64,000 nucleotides of DNA from Pseudomonas mendocina (GTDB lineage Bacteria > Pseudomonadota > Gammaproteobacteria > Pseudomonadales > Pseudomonadaceae). The translations under genes were made by a program, and so were the position numbers. Below the pieces are notes generated by a model that had not been told where the DNA came from, made no database searches, and was given only the letters and a program-made list of their open reading frames with translations. Shown here one piece after another: positions 41,833 through 50,385 of the stretch. The stretch's first letter is position 1, and every line of letters begins with the position of its first letter. The stretch spans positions 2,728,001 to 2,792,000 of the forward strand of contig NZ_LR134290.1 of NCBI RefSeq assembly GCF_900636545.1, given 5' to 3'.

Positions 41833-43500
41833 ATGCCCCTGCAACTGAGCATCGGCGAAAACAGCGCCACCGGCCCGCGCAGCGAGAACCAGGACGCCCT
41901 GCGTGTGGTCACCCCGGCGCCGGCCCTGGCCGCCAGCAAGGGCTACCTGCTGGGCCTGGCCGATGGTGTCAGCCAGTGCGCCGACGGCGGCCTGGCCGCA
42001 CGCGCGACCCTGCAGGCGCTGGCCCTGGACTACTACTCCACCCCCGAAACCTGGCCGGTGCAACACAGCCTGGATCGCCTACTGATCGCGCATAACCGCT
42101 GGCTACAGGCCAACGGCGGCGGCCAGCCGCTGCTCACCACCCTCACTGCTCTAGTGCTGCGCGGCCGTCGCTACACCCTGGCGCATATCGGCGACAGCCG
42201 CGCCTACCTGTGGCGCGACCACCAGCTCACACGCCTGACCGAGGACCACGTGTGGGAGCAACCGGACATGCAGCACGTGCTCAAGCGCGCCATGGGCCTG
42301 GACCAGCATCTGGTGGTGGACTACCGAGACGGCGAGCTGCAGGCCGGCGATCACTTCCTGCTGGTCAGCGACGGCGTCTGGGCCTGCCTCAGCGACACGC
42401 GCATCGGTGAGTTGCTGCAGCAAAGCGACGACGCCGAAACGACCTGTCAGGCACTGGTCAATGAAGCCCACCGCGCCGGCAGCCAGGACAACGCCAGTGC
42501 CCTGCTGGTAAAGGTCGAACAGCTACCTGAAGCCGCATTGGCTGACACCCTGGCCCAGCTCGAACATTGGCCGCTGCCGCCGCGTCTGCGCGATGGCCAG
42601 GAGTTCGAAGGCTGGCGAGTCGAAGGGCTGCTGGGTGAATCACGCCAGTCGCTGATCTACCGGGTGCGCGATGCTGACAACCTGCCCTGGCTGCTCAAGA
42701 CCCTGCCGGCCAGCCGCGCCGGTGAGGAGCAGGCCGGCCCGGCGCTGCTGCAGGAGGAATGGTTCCTGCGCCGCGTCGCCGGCCGCCATTTCCCCGAGCT
42801 GCACGCCCTGCCGCAGCGCCAGCACCTGTATTACGTGCAGCGCCAATATGCCGGCCAGACATTGGCCGCGCGCCTGCGGCAGCATGGCCCGCTGAGCATG
42901 GCCGACTGGCAGGACCTGGCGCCGCGCCTGATCAAGGCGCTGGGCCTGCTGCACCGACGCAACATCATCCACCGTGACATCAAGCCGGAGAACCTGCTGC
43001 TTGGCGACGACGGGGAGCTGCGCGTGCTCGACTTCGGCCTGGCCTACTGTCCGGGCCTGACGCGCGACGAGACCCACAGCCTGCCCGGCACCCCCAGCTA
43101 TATTGCTCCAGAGGCCTTCATCGGCACGCCGCCCAGCGCCCAGCAGGATCTCTATGCCGCCGGCGTGACCCTCTATCACCTGCTCACCGGTCACTATCCA
43201 TACGGCGAGGTCGAAGCCTTCCAGCGCCCGCGTTTCGGCCAGCCGGTGCCGGCCAGCCGCTATCGTCCGGACGTGCCGGCGTGGCTCGACGAGATGTTGA
43301 ACCGCGCCGTCGCCGCCACCCCGGCACAGCGCTTCGAGACGGCCGAGGAATGGCTGCTGGCCCTGGAAAACGGCGAGCGTCAGTCGCTGAACAACCATCC
43401 CCTGCCGCTGCTCGAGCGCGAGCCGCTGCTGGTGTGGCGCACGGTGGCGCTGGTGTCGCTGCTGCTCAACCTGCTGCTGGCGCTGCTGCTGTTCAAATAG
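41833..43500 (+). CDS. PP2C phosphatase / Ser-Thr kinase fusion protein
   Basis: A 555-residue fusion. N-terminal PP2C domain (about 1-235) has SENQDA, GLADGVS, HIGDSRAYLW, LLVSDGVW and SQDNASALL, i.e. the metal-binding aspartates. The kinase domain (about 255-520) has a lysine in LLKTLP, HRDIKPENLLL, DFGLAYC and IAPEAF, so both activities look intact; the Gly-rich loop (GLLGESRQSLIYR) is degenerate. A hydrophobic C-terminal helix anchors it in the membrane. The same gene lies between the nitrate transporter and nirB in P. aeruginosa; its target in nitrogen control is unknown. Confidence 0.9.
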   Translation: MPLQLSIGENSATGPRSENQDALRVVTPAPALAASKGYLLGLADGVSQCADGGLAARATLQALALDYYSTPETWPVQHSLDRLLIAHNRWLQANGGGQPLLTTLTALVLRGRRYTLAHIGDSRAYLWRDHQLTRLTEDHVWEQPDMQHVLKRAMGLDQHLVVDYRDGELQAGDHFLLVSDGVWACLSDTRIGELLQQSDDAETTCQALVNEAHRAGSQDNASALLVKVEQLPEAALADTLAQLEHWPLPPRLRDGQEFEGWRVEGLLGESRQSLIYRVRDADNLPWLLKTLPASRAGEEQAGPALLQEEWFLRRVAGRHFPELHALPQRQHLYYVQRQYAGQTLAARLRQHGPLSMADWQDLAPRLIKALGLLHRRNIIHRDIKPENLLLGDDGELRVLDFGLAYCPGLTRDETHSLPGTPSYIAPEAFIGTPPSAQQDLYAAGVTLYHLLTGHYPYGEVEAFQRPRFGQPVPASRYRPDVPAWLDEMLNRAVAATPAQRFETAEEWLLALENGERQSLNNHPLPLLEREPLLVWRTVALVSLLLNLLLALLLFK

Positions 43501-43607
43501 CCCAGCTCGCACCAAAGCAGCGCAAAACGCCTCGCAAAGGTGCATAAACCCAGCCGTTACACACCGCCAAGTTGCTGAAAAGCCGGGAAAACAGGGTTCC
43601 GAGAAAG

Positions 43608-43624
43608 TTGGCACAAGCGCTGCA
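43608..43624 (+). promoter_or_regulatory. Sigma-54 promoter of nirB operon
   Basis: TTGGCACAAGCGCTGCA: TGGCAC-N5-CTGC, one base off consensus at the -12 box. Confidence 0.75.
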
Positions 43625-43655
43625 TTGTTACTGGCAGCAAACACATAAAGCGCGA

Positions 43656-43694
43656 CCTTCAACGAAGAAGGCTGCACTTCCCGATAGAACGGGA
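43656..43694 (+). promoter_or_regulatory. Tandem ANTAR-type hexaloop hairpins in nirB leader
   Basis: P1: CCTTC-AACGAA-GAAGG at 43656-43671. P2: TCCCG-ATAGAA-CGGGA at 43679-43694. Both six-base loops carry A1 and G4. Target of NasT-type antitermination by analogy with the Azotobacter/Pseudomonas system. Confidence 0.85.
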
Positions 43695-43701
43695 TCTGGA
43701 C

Positions 43702-43741
43702 AAAGGCGTCCTCGCTAGGTGACTAGCGGGACGCCTTTTTT
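43702..43741 (+). terminator. Leader terminator (attenuator) before nirB
   Basis: AAAGGCGTCC-TCGCTAG-GTGA-CTAGCGG-GACGCCTTTTTTT, 59 bases before the first possible nirB ATG. Confidence 0.88.
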
Positions 43742-43808
43742 GTTTTTCTGGCCTGCCATTCATGGCGGCCACTTTTTTCCGTGATCAATGACTCAGGAGA
43801 TGGCCGGC

Positions 43809-46265
43809 ATGCAAAAACTCAAGCTGGTGATGATCGGCAACGGCATGGCGGGTGTGCGCACCCTCGAAGAGCTGCTCAAGCTCGCCCCCAATCTCTACGA
43901 CATCACCGTGTTCGGCGCCGAGCCGCACCCCAACTACAACCGTATCCTGCTCTCCCCGGTGCTGGCCGGCGAGCAAACCTTCGAGGAGATCGTGCTCAAC
44001 GATCTCAACTGGTACGCCGATAACGGCATCAAACTGCTGCTCGGGCGCAAGGTGGTCAAGATCGACCGCAAGAAGCGCCTGGTGATTGCCGACGACGGCA
44101 GCGAGGCCGAGTACGACCGTCTGCTCATCGCCACCGGCTCCAACCCCTTCATCCTGCCAATTCCGGGCAAGGACCTGCAGGGTGTGATCGGCTACCGCGA
44201 CATCGCCGACACCCAGACCATGATGGACACCGCCAGGACCCATAAGCATGCGGTGGTCATCGGCGGCGGCCTGCTCGGCCTGGAGGCGGCCAACGGCCTC
44301 AAGCTGCGCGGCATGGACGTCACCGTGGTGCATATCGGCGACTGGCTGCTGGAGCGCCAGCTCGACCGCACCGCCGGCGAGCTGCTGCAGAAGTCCCTGG
44401 AAGACCGTGGCCTGAAGTTCCTCCTGCCCAAGCACACCGCCGAGCTGCTGGATAACGGCGAAGGCCGCGTCTGTGCGGTGAAGTTCAAGGACGGCGAGGT
44501 GATTCCCGCCGACTTGGTGGTGATGGCCGCCGGTATCCGCCCCAACACCGAACTGGCCGAGAGCGCCGGCATCGCCTGCAACCGCGGCATCCTGGTCAAC
44601 GACACCATGCAGACCTATGACCCGCGCGTCTACGCCATCGGCGAATGCGCCAGCCACCGCGGCATCGCCTATGGCCTGGTGGCGCCGCTGTTCGAGCAGG
44701 CCAAGGTCTGCGCCAACCACCTGGCCCAGCTCGGTTTCTCCCGCTACCAGGGCTCGGTGACCTCGACCAAACTCAAGGTCACCGGTATCGACCTGTTCTC
44801 CGCCGGCGAATTTATGGGCGGCGAGGGAACGGAAACGATAACGCTGTCCGACCCCATCGGCGGCGTATACAAGAAGCTGGTGATCAAGGACGACGTGCTG
44901 GTCGGCGCCTGTCTGTATGGCGACACTGCCGACGGTGGCTGGTACTTCCGCCAGATCCGCGAGAGCCACAACGTCAGCGAGATTCGCGACCATCTGATGT
45001 TCGGCGAAGGCGCCATCGGCGACGTCGGCCACCAGGGCGCCGACAAGACCGCCAACATGCCTGACAGCATGGAAATCTGCGGCTGCAACGGCGTGTGCAA
45101 GGGCACCATAGTCCGGGCGATCCAGGAGAACGGCCTGTTCTCGGTCGACGAGGTCAAGAAGCACACCAAGGCAGCCAGCTCCTGCGGTTCCTGCGCCGGC
45201 CTGGTCGAGCAGATCCTGATTAGCACCGTTGGCGGCGCGGCGGACGTCAAGCCCAAGAGCGAGAAGGCCATCTGCGGCTGCTCCGACCTCAACCACGGAC
45301 AGATTCGCAAGGCCATCCGCGAGCAACACCTGACGTCCATGGCGCAGACCATGGCATTTCTCAACTGGAGCACGCCCAACGGCTGCGCCACCTGCCGCCC
45401 GGCGCTCAACTACTACCTGATCTCCACCTGGCCGGGCGAGGCCAAGGACGACCCGCAGTCGCGCCTGATCAACGAACGCGCCCACGCCAATATCCAGAAG
45501 GACGGCACCTACTCGGTGGTGCCGCGCATGTGGGGCGGCGTGACCAACCCCTCCGAGCTGCGCCGCATCGCCGATGTGGCTGATAAGTACAACGTGCCCA
45601 TGGTCAAGGTCACTGGCGGCCAGCGCATCGACCTGCTCGGCATCAAGAAGGACGACCTGCCAGCGGTGTGGAAGGATCTGGACATGCCCTCCGGCCACGC
45701 CTACGGCAAGTCCATCCGCACGGTGAAAACCTGCGTCGGCAGCGAGTTCTGCCGCTTCGGCACGCAGAACTCGACCCAGTTGGGCATCGACCTGGAGCAC
45801 GACCTGTTCAACATGTGGTCGCCGCACAAGGTCAAGCTAGCGGTCTCCGGCTGCCCGCGCAACTGCGCCGAGGCCGGCATCAAGGACGTCGGCATCATTG
45901 GCGTGGATTCCGGTTTCGAGATGTACATCGGCGGCAACGGCGGGATCAAGACCGAGGTGGCCGAGTTCTTCGTCAAGGTGAAGACCGCCGAAGAAGTGCG
46001 CGAATACAACGCCGCCTTCCTCCAGCTGTACCGCGAGGAGGCCTTCTATCTGGAGCGCACCGTGCACTACATGCAGCGCGTCGGCATGGAGCACATCAAG
46101 AAGGCGGTGCTGGAAGACGAAGCCAACCGCAAGGCCCTGGCCGCACGCCTGCACTACGCCCTGTCGTTCGAGCAGGACCCCTGGAAGGAACGCATCGAGA
46201 CGCCGCAACTGAAGAAAGAGTTCGACACCATCAAGGTGGTGCAAATCGAGGAGGCCACCGTATGA
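43809..46265 (+). CDS. nirB: Assimilatory nitrite reductase large subunit
   Basis: An 818-residue NADH nitrite reductase. Order: FAD/NAD domains (IGNGMAGVR at the N-terminus; GGGLLGLEAANGL second nucleotide site), two BFD [2Fe-2S] domains (CGCNGVCKG and CGCSDLNHG with later CGSC / CATC), then the ferredoxin-like and siroheme/4Fe-4S domain with C-x5-C in CVGSEFCRFG and GCPRNCAEAG. Reduces nitrite to ammonium with NirD. Start at 43809 follows AGGAG; an ATG 7 codons earlier is possible. Confidence 0.95.
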   Translation: MQKLKLVMIGNGMAGVRTLEELLKLAPNLYDITVFGAEPHPNYNRILLSPVLAGEQTFEEIVLNDLNWYADNGIKLLLGRKVVKIDRKKRLVIADDGSEAEYDRLLIATGSNPFILPIPGKDLQGVIGYRDIADTQTMMDTARTHKHAVVIGGGLLGLEAANGLKLRGMDVTVVHIGDWLLERQLDRTAGELLQKSLEDRGLKFLLPKHTAELLDNGEGRVCAVKFKDGEVIPADLVVMAAGIRPNTELAESAGIACNRGILVNDTMQTYDPRVYAIGECASHRGIAYGLVAPLFEQAKVCANHLAQLGFSRYQGSVTSTKLKVTGIDLFSAGEFMGGEGTETITLSDPIGGVYKKLVIKDDVLVGACLYGDTADGGWYFRQIRESHNVSEIRDHLMFGEGAIGDVGHQGADKTANMPDSMEICGCNGVCKGTIVRAIQENGLFSVDEVKKHTKAASSCGSCAGLVEQILISTVGGAADVKPKSEKAICGCSDLNHGQIRKAIREQHLTSMAQTMAFLNWSTPNGCATCRPALNYYLISTWPGEAKDDPQSRLINERAHANIQKDGTYSVVPRMWGGVTNPSELRRIADVADKYNVPMVKVTGGQRIDLLGIKKDDLPAVWKDLDMPSGHAYGKSIRTVKTCVGSEFCRFGTQNSTQLGIDLEHDLFNMWSPHKVKLAVSGCPRNCAEAGIKDVGIIGVDSGFEMYIGGNGGIKTEVAEFFVKVKTAEEVREYNAAFLQLYREEAFYLERTVHYMQRVGMEHIKKAVLEDEANRKALAARLHYALSFEQDPWKERIETPQLKKEFDTIKVVQIEEATV

Positions 46266-46579
46266 ACTGGCTGGATATCTGCGCCCTGGACGACATCAAC
46301 GTGCTCGGCTCGCGAATCGTCAGCGGCCCCAAGGGCGACATCGCCATCTTCCGCACCGCCGCCGACGAGGTCTTCGCCCTCGACGACCGCTGCCCGCACA
46401 AGGGCGGCCCGCTGTCCCAGGGACTGATCTACGGCAAGCGCGTGGCCTGCCCGCTGCACAACTGGCAGATCGAGCTGGAGTCCGGCGACGCCGTGGCGCC
46501 GGATGTGGGCTGCGCTCATCGGCACCACGCCCGGGTCGAGAATGGCCGCGTGCTGCTGGCATTCGCTCACAGCAGCTAG
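46262..46579 (+). CDS. nirD: Nitrite reductase small subunit (Rieske)
   Basis: A 105-residue Rieske-fold protein with CPHKGG ... CPLHNW, giving the Cys-x-His / Cys-x2-His ligands of a [2Fe-2S] cluster. Works with NirB. Start overlaps nirB stop by ATGA. Confidence 0.93.
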   Translation: MNWLDICALDDINVLGSRIVSGPKGDIAIFRTAADEVFALDDRCPHKGGPLSQGLIYGKRVACPLHNWQIELESGDAVAPDVGCAHRHHARVENGRVLLAFAHSS

Positions 46580-46583
46580 CCCT

Positions 46584-46630
46584 GTGGGAGGCGCTTCAGC
46601 GGCGACGGTCGCGGCTGAAGCCCCTCCCAC
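46584..46630. repeat. REP element (GTGGGAGG type)
   Basis: GTGGGAGGCGCTTCAGC with inverted GCTGAAGCCCCTCCCAC; a typical Pseudomonas REP between nirD and nitrate reductase. Confidence 0.8.
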
Positions 46631-46662
46631 CAGAACTTCCCCGCGCCTCAGGAGCTCCGAAC

Positions 46663-49380
46663 ATGGCCAGCCCCACTCAAGTCACCGCCTCCACCTGCTG
46701 CTACTGCGGCGTGGGCTGCGGCGTGCTGATCGAGCACGACGGCGAGAAGATCCTCGGCGTTGCCGGCGACCCCAGCCACCCGGCCAACTTCGGCAAACTG
46801 TGCAGCAAGGGTTCGACCCTGCACCTGACCGGCGACCTCGATGCCCGCGCCCTCTATCCCGAGCTGCGCCTGGGCAAGGGCCTGGCCCGTTCGCGCACCG
46901 ACTGGAACAGCGCCCTGGACCATGCCGCGGCGGTGTTCGCCGAAACCATTCGTGAACATGGCCCGGACAGCGTCGCTTTCTACATCTCCGGCCAGTTGCT
47001 GACCGAGGACTACTACGCCTTCAACAAGCTGGCACGCGCCCTGGTCGGCACCCACAACATCGACTCCAACTCGCGCCTGTGCATGTCCAGCGCCGTGGTC
47101 GGCTACAAACGCAGCCTCGGCGCCGACGGTCCGCCCTGCTCCTACGAGGACATCGAGCAAAGCGACTGCCTGCTGATCGCCGGCTCCAACATGGCCTATG
47201 CCCACCCGGTGCTGTTCCGCCGCCTGGAAGAAGCCAAGGCGCGCCGCCCAGAGATGAAGGTGATCGTCATTGACCCGCGGCGCACCGACACCTGCGAACT
47301 GGCCGACCTGCACCTGGCGATCCTGCCCGGCACCGATGTGGCGCTGTTTCACGGCATCCTGCATATCCTGCTGTGGGAGGGCTGGATCGACCGCGCCTAT
47401 ATCGACGCCCACACAGAAGGCTTCGAGGCACTGAAGAAGCTGGTGCGCGACTACAGCCCGGCAGTCACCGCCGACCTTTGCGGCATCAGCCTGGACGATC
47501 TGCAGCGCTGCGCCGAGCTGATCGGCCGAGCGCCCTCCTTCCTCTCGCTGTGGTGCATGGGGCTGAATCAGTCCTCCTCCGGCAGCGCCAAGAACAGCGC
47601 GCTGATCAACCTGCACCTGGCCACCGGGCAGATCGGCAAGCCCGGCGCCGGCCCCTTCTCGCTGACTGGCCAGCCCAACGCCATGGGCGGCCGCGAGACC
47701 GGCAGCCTGAGCAACCTGTTGCCGGGTCACCGCGAGGCCGGCAATGCCGAGCACCGTGCCGAAGTCGCCGCCTACTGGGGCGTCGACGCGCTGCCGGAGA
47801 CGCCCGGGCTGTCCGCCATCGAGTTGTTCGATGCGGTGCACGACGGCCGCATCATGGCACTGTGGATCGCCTGTACGAACCCGGCCCAATCGCTGCCGAA
47901 CCAGAGCAAGGTGCACGAGGCCCTGGCCGCCTGTCCCTTCGTCGTGGTGCAGGAAGCCTTCTTCACCACCGAAACCTGCCGCTACGCCGACCTGCTGCTG
48001 CCCGCCGCCAGCTGGGGCGAGAAGGAAGGTACGGTGACCAACTCCGAACGCCGCGTCAGCCATGTACGCCGTGCTGTGCCAGCGCCCGCAGAGGCGCGGC
48101 CCGATTGGTCGATCACCTGCGACTTCGCCCGTCGCCTGGAAACTCTGCTCCGCCCCGGCCTGCCCAGCCTGTTCGACTTCGCCAGCGCCGAGGCGCTGTT
48201 CGAGGAATACAAGCACCTGACCGCCCAGCGCGATCTCGACCTCTCGGGGCTAAGCTACGCGCTACTCGATGACCAAGGTCCACAACAATGGCCGTTTGCG
48301 CCCGGCGCGAGCCAGGGTACCGCACGGCTCTATGCCGACGGCCGATTCCCCACTGCCAGCGGGCGCGCGCAGTTCCATGCCGACCCGTACCGCGCGCCGA
48401 AGGAAAAGCGCGAGGCGCGTTTCTCCCTGACTCTCAACACCGGCCGCCTGCGCGATCAGTGGCACGGCATGAGCCGCACCGGTACCGCCGCGCGCCTGTT
48501 CGGCCATGTCGAGGCCGCCGTACTCGGCCTGCATCCGGACGAGTTACGTCGTCGTCGCCTGCGGGACGGCGACCTGGTCAAGCTGCGCAGCCGCCGCGGC
48601 AGCCTGATCCTGCCGGTGCAGGCCGACGAGTCGGTGCGCCCAGGCCAGGCCTGGCTGCCGATGCACTGGGGCGACCGCTTCCTCAAGGGCCTGGGCACCA
48701 ACGTGCTGACCCAGCCGGCCTTCGATCCGCTGTCCAAGCAGCCGGAGCTCAAGCATGCCGGCGTCGAGGTGGACAAGGTCGAACTGCCCTGGCGGCTGTT
48801 CGCCCTGGTCGAGGGTGAAGTGCAGAGCCGCTTCGAGGCCCTGCGTCCGCTGTTCGAGGAGTTCGCCTACGCCAGCCTCACCCCCACCGGTCGCGAGCGT
48901 CCCGCTCTGCTGATCCGCGCCGCCAGCGCCGTGGCGCCGCAACCGGAGCTGCTGGCGCAGATCGACCGCCTGCTGCGCCTGAATGAAGGTCCGGTGCTGG
49001 CCTACGACGACCCGCGCCGTGCGGTGGGCAAGCGCGTGCGCATCGAGGACGGCCGCATCGTCAGCATCCGCCTGGCCGGCGAAACCGCCGCCAGCGAGTG
49101 GCTCAGAAGCCTGTGGCTGGACGGCCAGGCCGACGCCGACCTGCGTCGCTGGCTGCTCGCCCCGGTCTCCGCGCCGCCAGGTAATGCAGCCGCCAACACG
49201 CGTGGCAAGACCCTGTGCAACTGCCTGAACGTCAGCGAAGGCGCGGTATGCGCCGGCATCGCACGCGGCCTGGATCTGGACGGTCTCAGGCAAGAGCTCA
49301 AGTGCGGCACCAGTTGTGGCTCCTGTGTCCCCGAAATCAAACGTCTGCTGGCGCAACAGCCCACTGCAGTGAACGCATGA
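46663..49380 (+). CDS. nasC: Assimilatory nitrate reductase catalytic subunit
   Basis: A 905-residue Mo-bis-MGD enzyme that reduces nitrate to nitrite in the cytoplasm. The N-terminal 4Fe-4S site has Cys12-x2-Cys15-x3-Cys19 and Cys47; then the molybdopterin domains (FYISGQLLTEDYY, LCMSSAVVGYK, GTDVALFHGILH) and dinucleotide-binding domain. The C-terminal 50 residues are a BFD-type [2Fe-2S] domain (CNCLNVSE ... CGTSCGSC), as in NasA of Klebsiella-type assimilatory enzymes. Belongs to the nirBD-nas-cobA operon. Confidence 0.94.
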   Translation: MASPTQVTASTCCYCGVGCGVLIEHDGEKILGVAGDPSHPANFGKLCSKGSTLHLTGDLDARALYPELRLGKGLARSRTDWNSALDHAAAVFAETIREHGPDSVAFYISGQLLTEDYYAFNKLARALVGTHNIDSNSRLCMSSAVVGYKRSLGADGPPCSYEDIEQSDCLLIAGSNMAYAHPVLFRRLEEAKARRPEMKVIVIDPRRTDTCELADLHLAILPGTDVALFHGILHILLWEGWIDRAYIDAHTEGFEALKKLVRDYSPAVTADLCGISLDDLQRCAELIGRAPSFLSLWCMGLNQSSSGSAKNSALINLHLATGQIGKPGAGPFSLTGQPNAMGGRETGSLSNLLPGHREAGNAEHRAEVAAYWGVDALPETPGLSAIELFDAVHDGRIMALWIACTNPAQSLPNQSKVHEALAACPFVVVQEAFFTTETCRYADLLLPAASWGEKEGTVTNSERRVSHVRRAVPAPAEARPDWSITCDFARRLETLLRPGLPSLFDFASAEALFEEYKHLTAQRDLDLSGLSYALLDDQGPQQWPFAPGASQGTARLYADGRFPTASGRAQFHADPYRAPKEKREARFSLTLNTGRLRDQWHGMSRTGTAARLFGHVEAAVLGLHPDELRRRRLRDGDLVKLRSRRGSLILPVQADESVRPGQAWLPMHWGDRFLKGLGTNVLTQPAFDPLSKQPELKHAGVEVDKVELPWRLFALVEGEVQSRFEALRPLFEEFAYASLTPTGRERPALLIRAASAVAPQPELLAQIDRLLRLNEGPVLAYDDPRRAVGKRVRIEDGRIVSIRLAGETAASEWLRSLWLDGQADADLRRWLLAPVSAPPGNAAANTRGKTLCNCLNVSEGAVCAGIARGLDLDGLRQELKCGTSCGSCVPEIKRLLAQQPTAVNA

Positions 49381-49389
49381 ATTGATCGT

Positions 49390-49485
49390 ACCCACGCTCT
49401 GCGTGGGTATGCAGGCCGAGACGCTCCGCGTCTCATGGGACGCAGAGCGTCCCCGAATCCGTTCCCACGCCGGAGCGTGGGAGCC
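49390..49485. repeat. Palindromic repeats (CCCACGCTCTGCGTGGG type)
   Basis: CCCACGCTCTGCGTGGG, then two ACGCTCCGCGTCT-type and CCCACGCCGGAGCGTGGG palindromes; Pseudomonas extragenic repeats between nasC and cobA. Confidence 0.7.
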
Positions 49486-49526
49486 AGCGGCAAACGCCGG
49501 CACATGACACGAGAGAGGTGGTGAAC

Positions 49527-50270
49527 ATGAATGCAAAAGTCTGGCTGGTGGGCGCTGGGCCCGGTGACCCCGAGCTGCTGACCCTCAAGGCGGTCAAGGC
49601 ACTGAACCAGGCCGAGGTCGTGATGATTGACGATCTGGTCAACCCGGCCGTGCTCGAGCATTGCCCCGGCGCCCGCATCGTCTCGGTAGGCAAGCGCGGA
49701 GGCTGTCGCTCCACACCGCAGGCCTTTATCCATCGCCTGATGCTGCGCTATGCGCGCCAGGGCAAGTGCGTGGTGCGCCTCAAAGGCGGCGATCCGTGCA
49801 TCTTTGGCCGCGGCAGCGAGGAAGCCGACTGGCTCGGCGAGCACGGCATCGAAGTGGAAATGGTCAACGGCATCACCGCCGGGCTGGCCGGCGCCACCAA
49901 CTGCGGCATTCCCCTGACCCTGCGCGGCGTTGCCCGTGGCGTGACCCTGGTCACCGCCCACACCCAGGACGACAGCAGCCTGAACTGGACGGCCCTGGCG
50001 CAGAGCGGCACCACCTTGGTGGTCTATATGGGCGTGGCCAAACTGGCGGATATTCGCGACGGCCTGCTCGCCGGCGGCATGAGCGCCGAGATGCCGGTGG
50101 CGATGATCGAGAACGCCTCTCTGCCCGCCCAGCGTGAATGCCGCAGCCAACTGGGCGCGATGCAGGAAGATGCAACAGCCTTCGCCCTGAAGAGCCCGGC
50201 CATTCTGGTGATCGGCGAAGTCGCCCGCGCCAGCACACAGATCAGCATGCCCCAGCTCCTGCATGCCTGA
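49527..50270 (+). CDS. cobA: Uroporphyrinogen-III C-methyltransferase
   Basis: A 247-residue SUMT: GAGPGDPELLTLKAVKAL at the N-terminus, RLKGGDPCIFGRG (conserved GGDPxxFGRG) and the AdoMet-contacting GITAGLAGA. Makes precorrin-2 for siroheme, the cofactor of NirB and CysI, hence the place after the nitrate reductase. ATG at 49527 follows GAGAGAGG. Confidence 0.93.
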   Translation: MNAKVWLVGAGPGDPELLTLKAVKALNQAEVVMIDDLVNPAVLEHCPGARIVSVGKRGGCRSTPQAFIHRLMLRYARQGKCVVRLKGGDPCIFGRGSEEADWLGEHGIEVEMVNGITAGLAGATNCGIPLTLRGVARGVTLVTAHTQDDSSLNWTALAQSGTTLVVYMGVAKLADIRDGLLAGGMSAEMPVAMIENASLPAQRECRSQLGAMQEDATAFALKSPAILVIGEVARASTQISMPQLLHA

Positions 50271-50300
50271 CCGCTTCACGCTCCGGAGAAGACGTTGTTT

Positions 50301-50329
50301 GCCCGTCGCCCCCTCGGCGGGCTTTTTTA
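50301..50329 (+). terminator. Terminator of the nirB-cobA operon
   Basis: GCCCG...CGGGC hairpin followed by TTTTTT. Confidence 0.8.
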
Positions 50330-50340
50330 TTCCAGAAAAG

Positions 50341-50369
50341 AAAAAACCCGGCCGAGGCCGGGTTTTTCT
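50341..50369. terminator. Terminator of oprF (bidirectional)
   Basis: AAAAAACCCGGCC-GA-GGCCGGGTTTTT between the convergent cobA operon and oprF. Confidence 0.88.
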
Positions 50370-50385
50370 TGTAGCACCAGAAGCA

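Noticed and set aside
43785..45827. A 680-codon minus-strand frame opposite nirB
   Set aside because: Composition (Val/Ala/Gly/Gln-rich without domain pattern) and full overlap with nirB show it is a shadow.
46648..48216. A 522-codon minus-strand frame opposite the nitrate reductase
   Set aside because: Antisense shadow; the reductase has all cluster and cofactor motifs.
49390..49485. CRISPR-like short repeats
   Set aside because: The units are palindromes without constant spacing or spacers, and no cas genes are present in the window.
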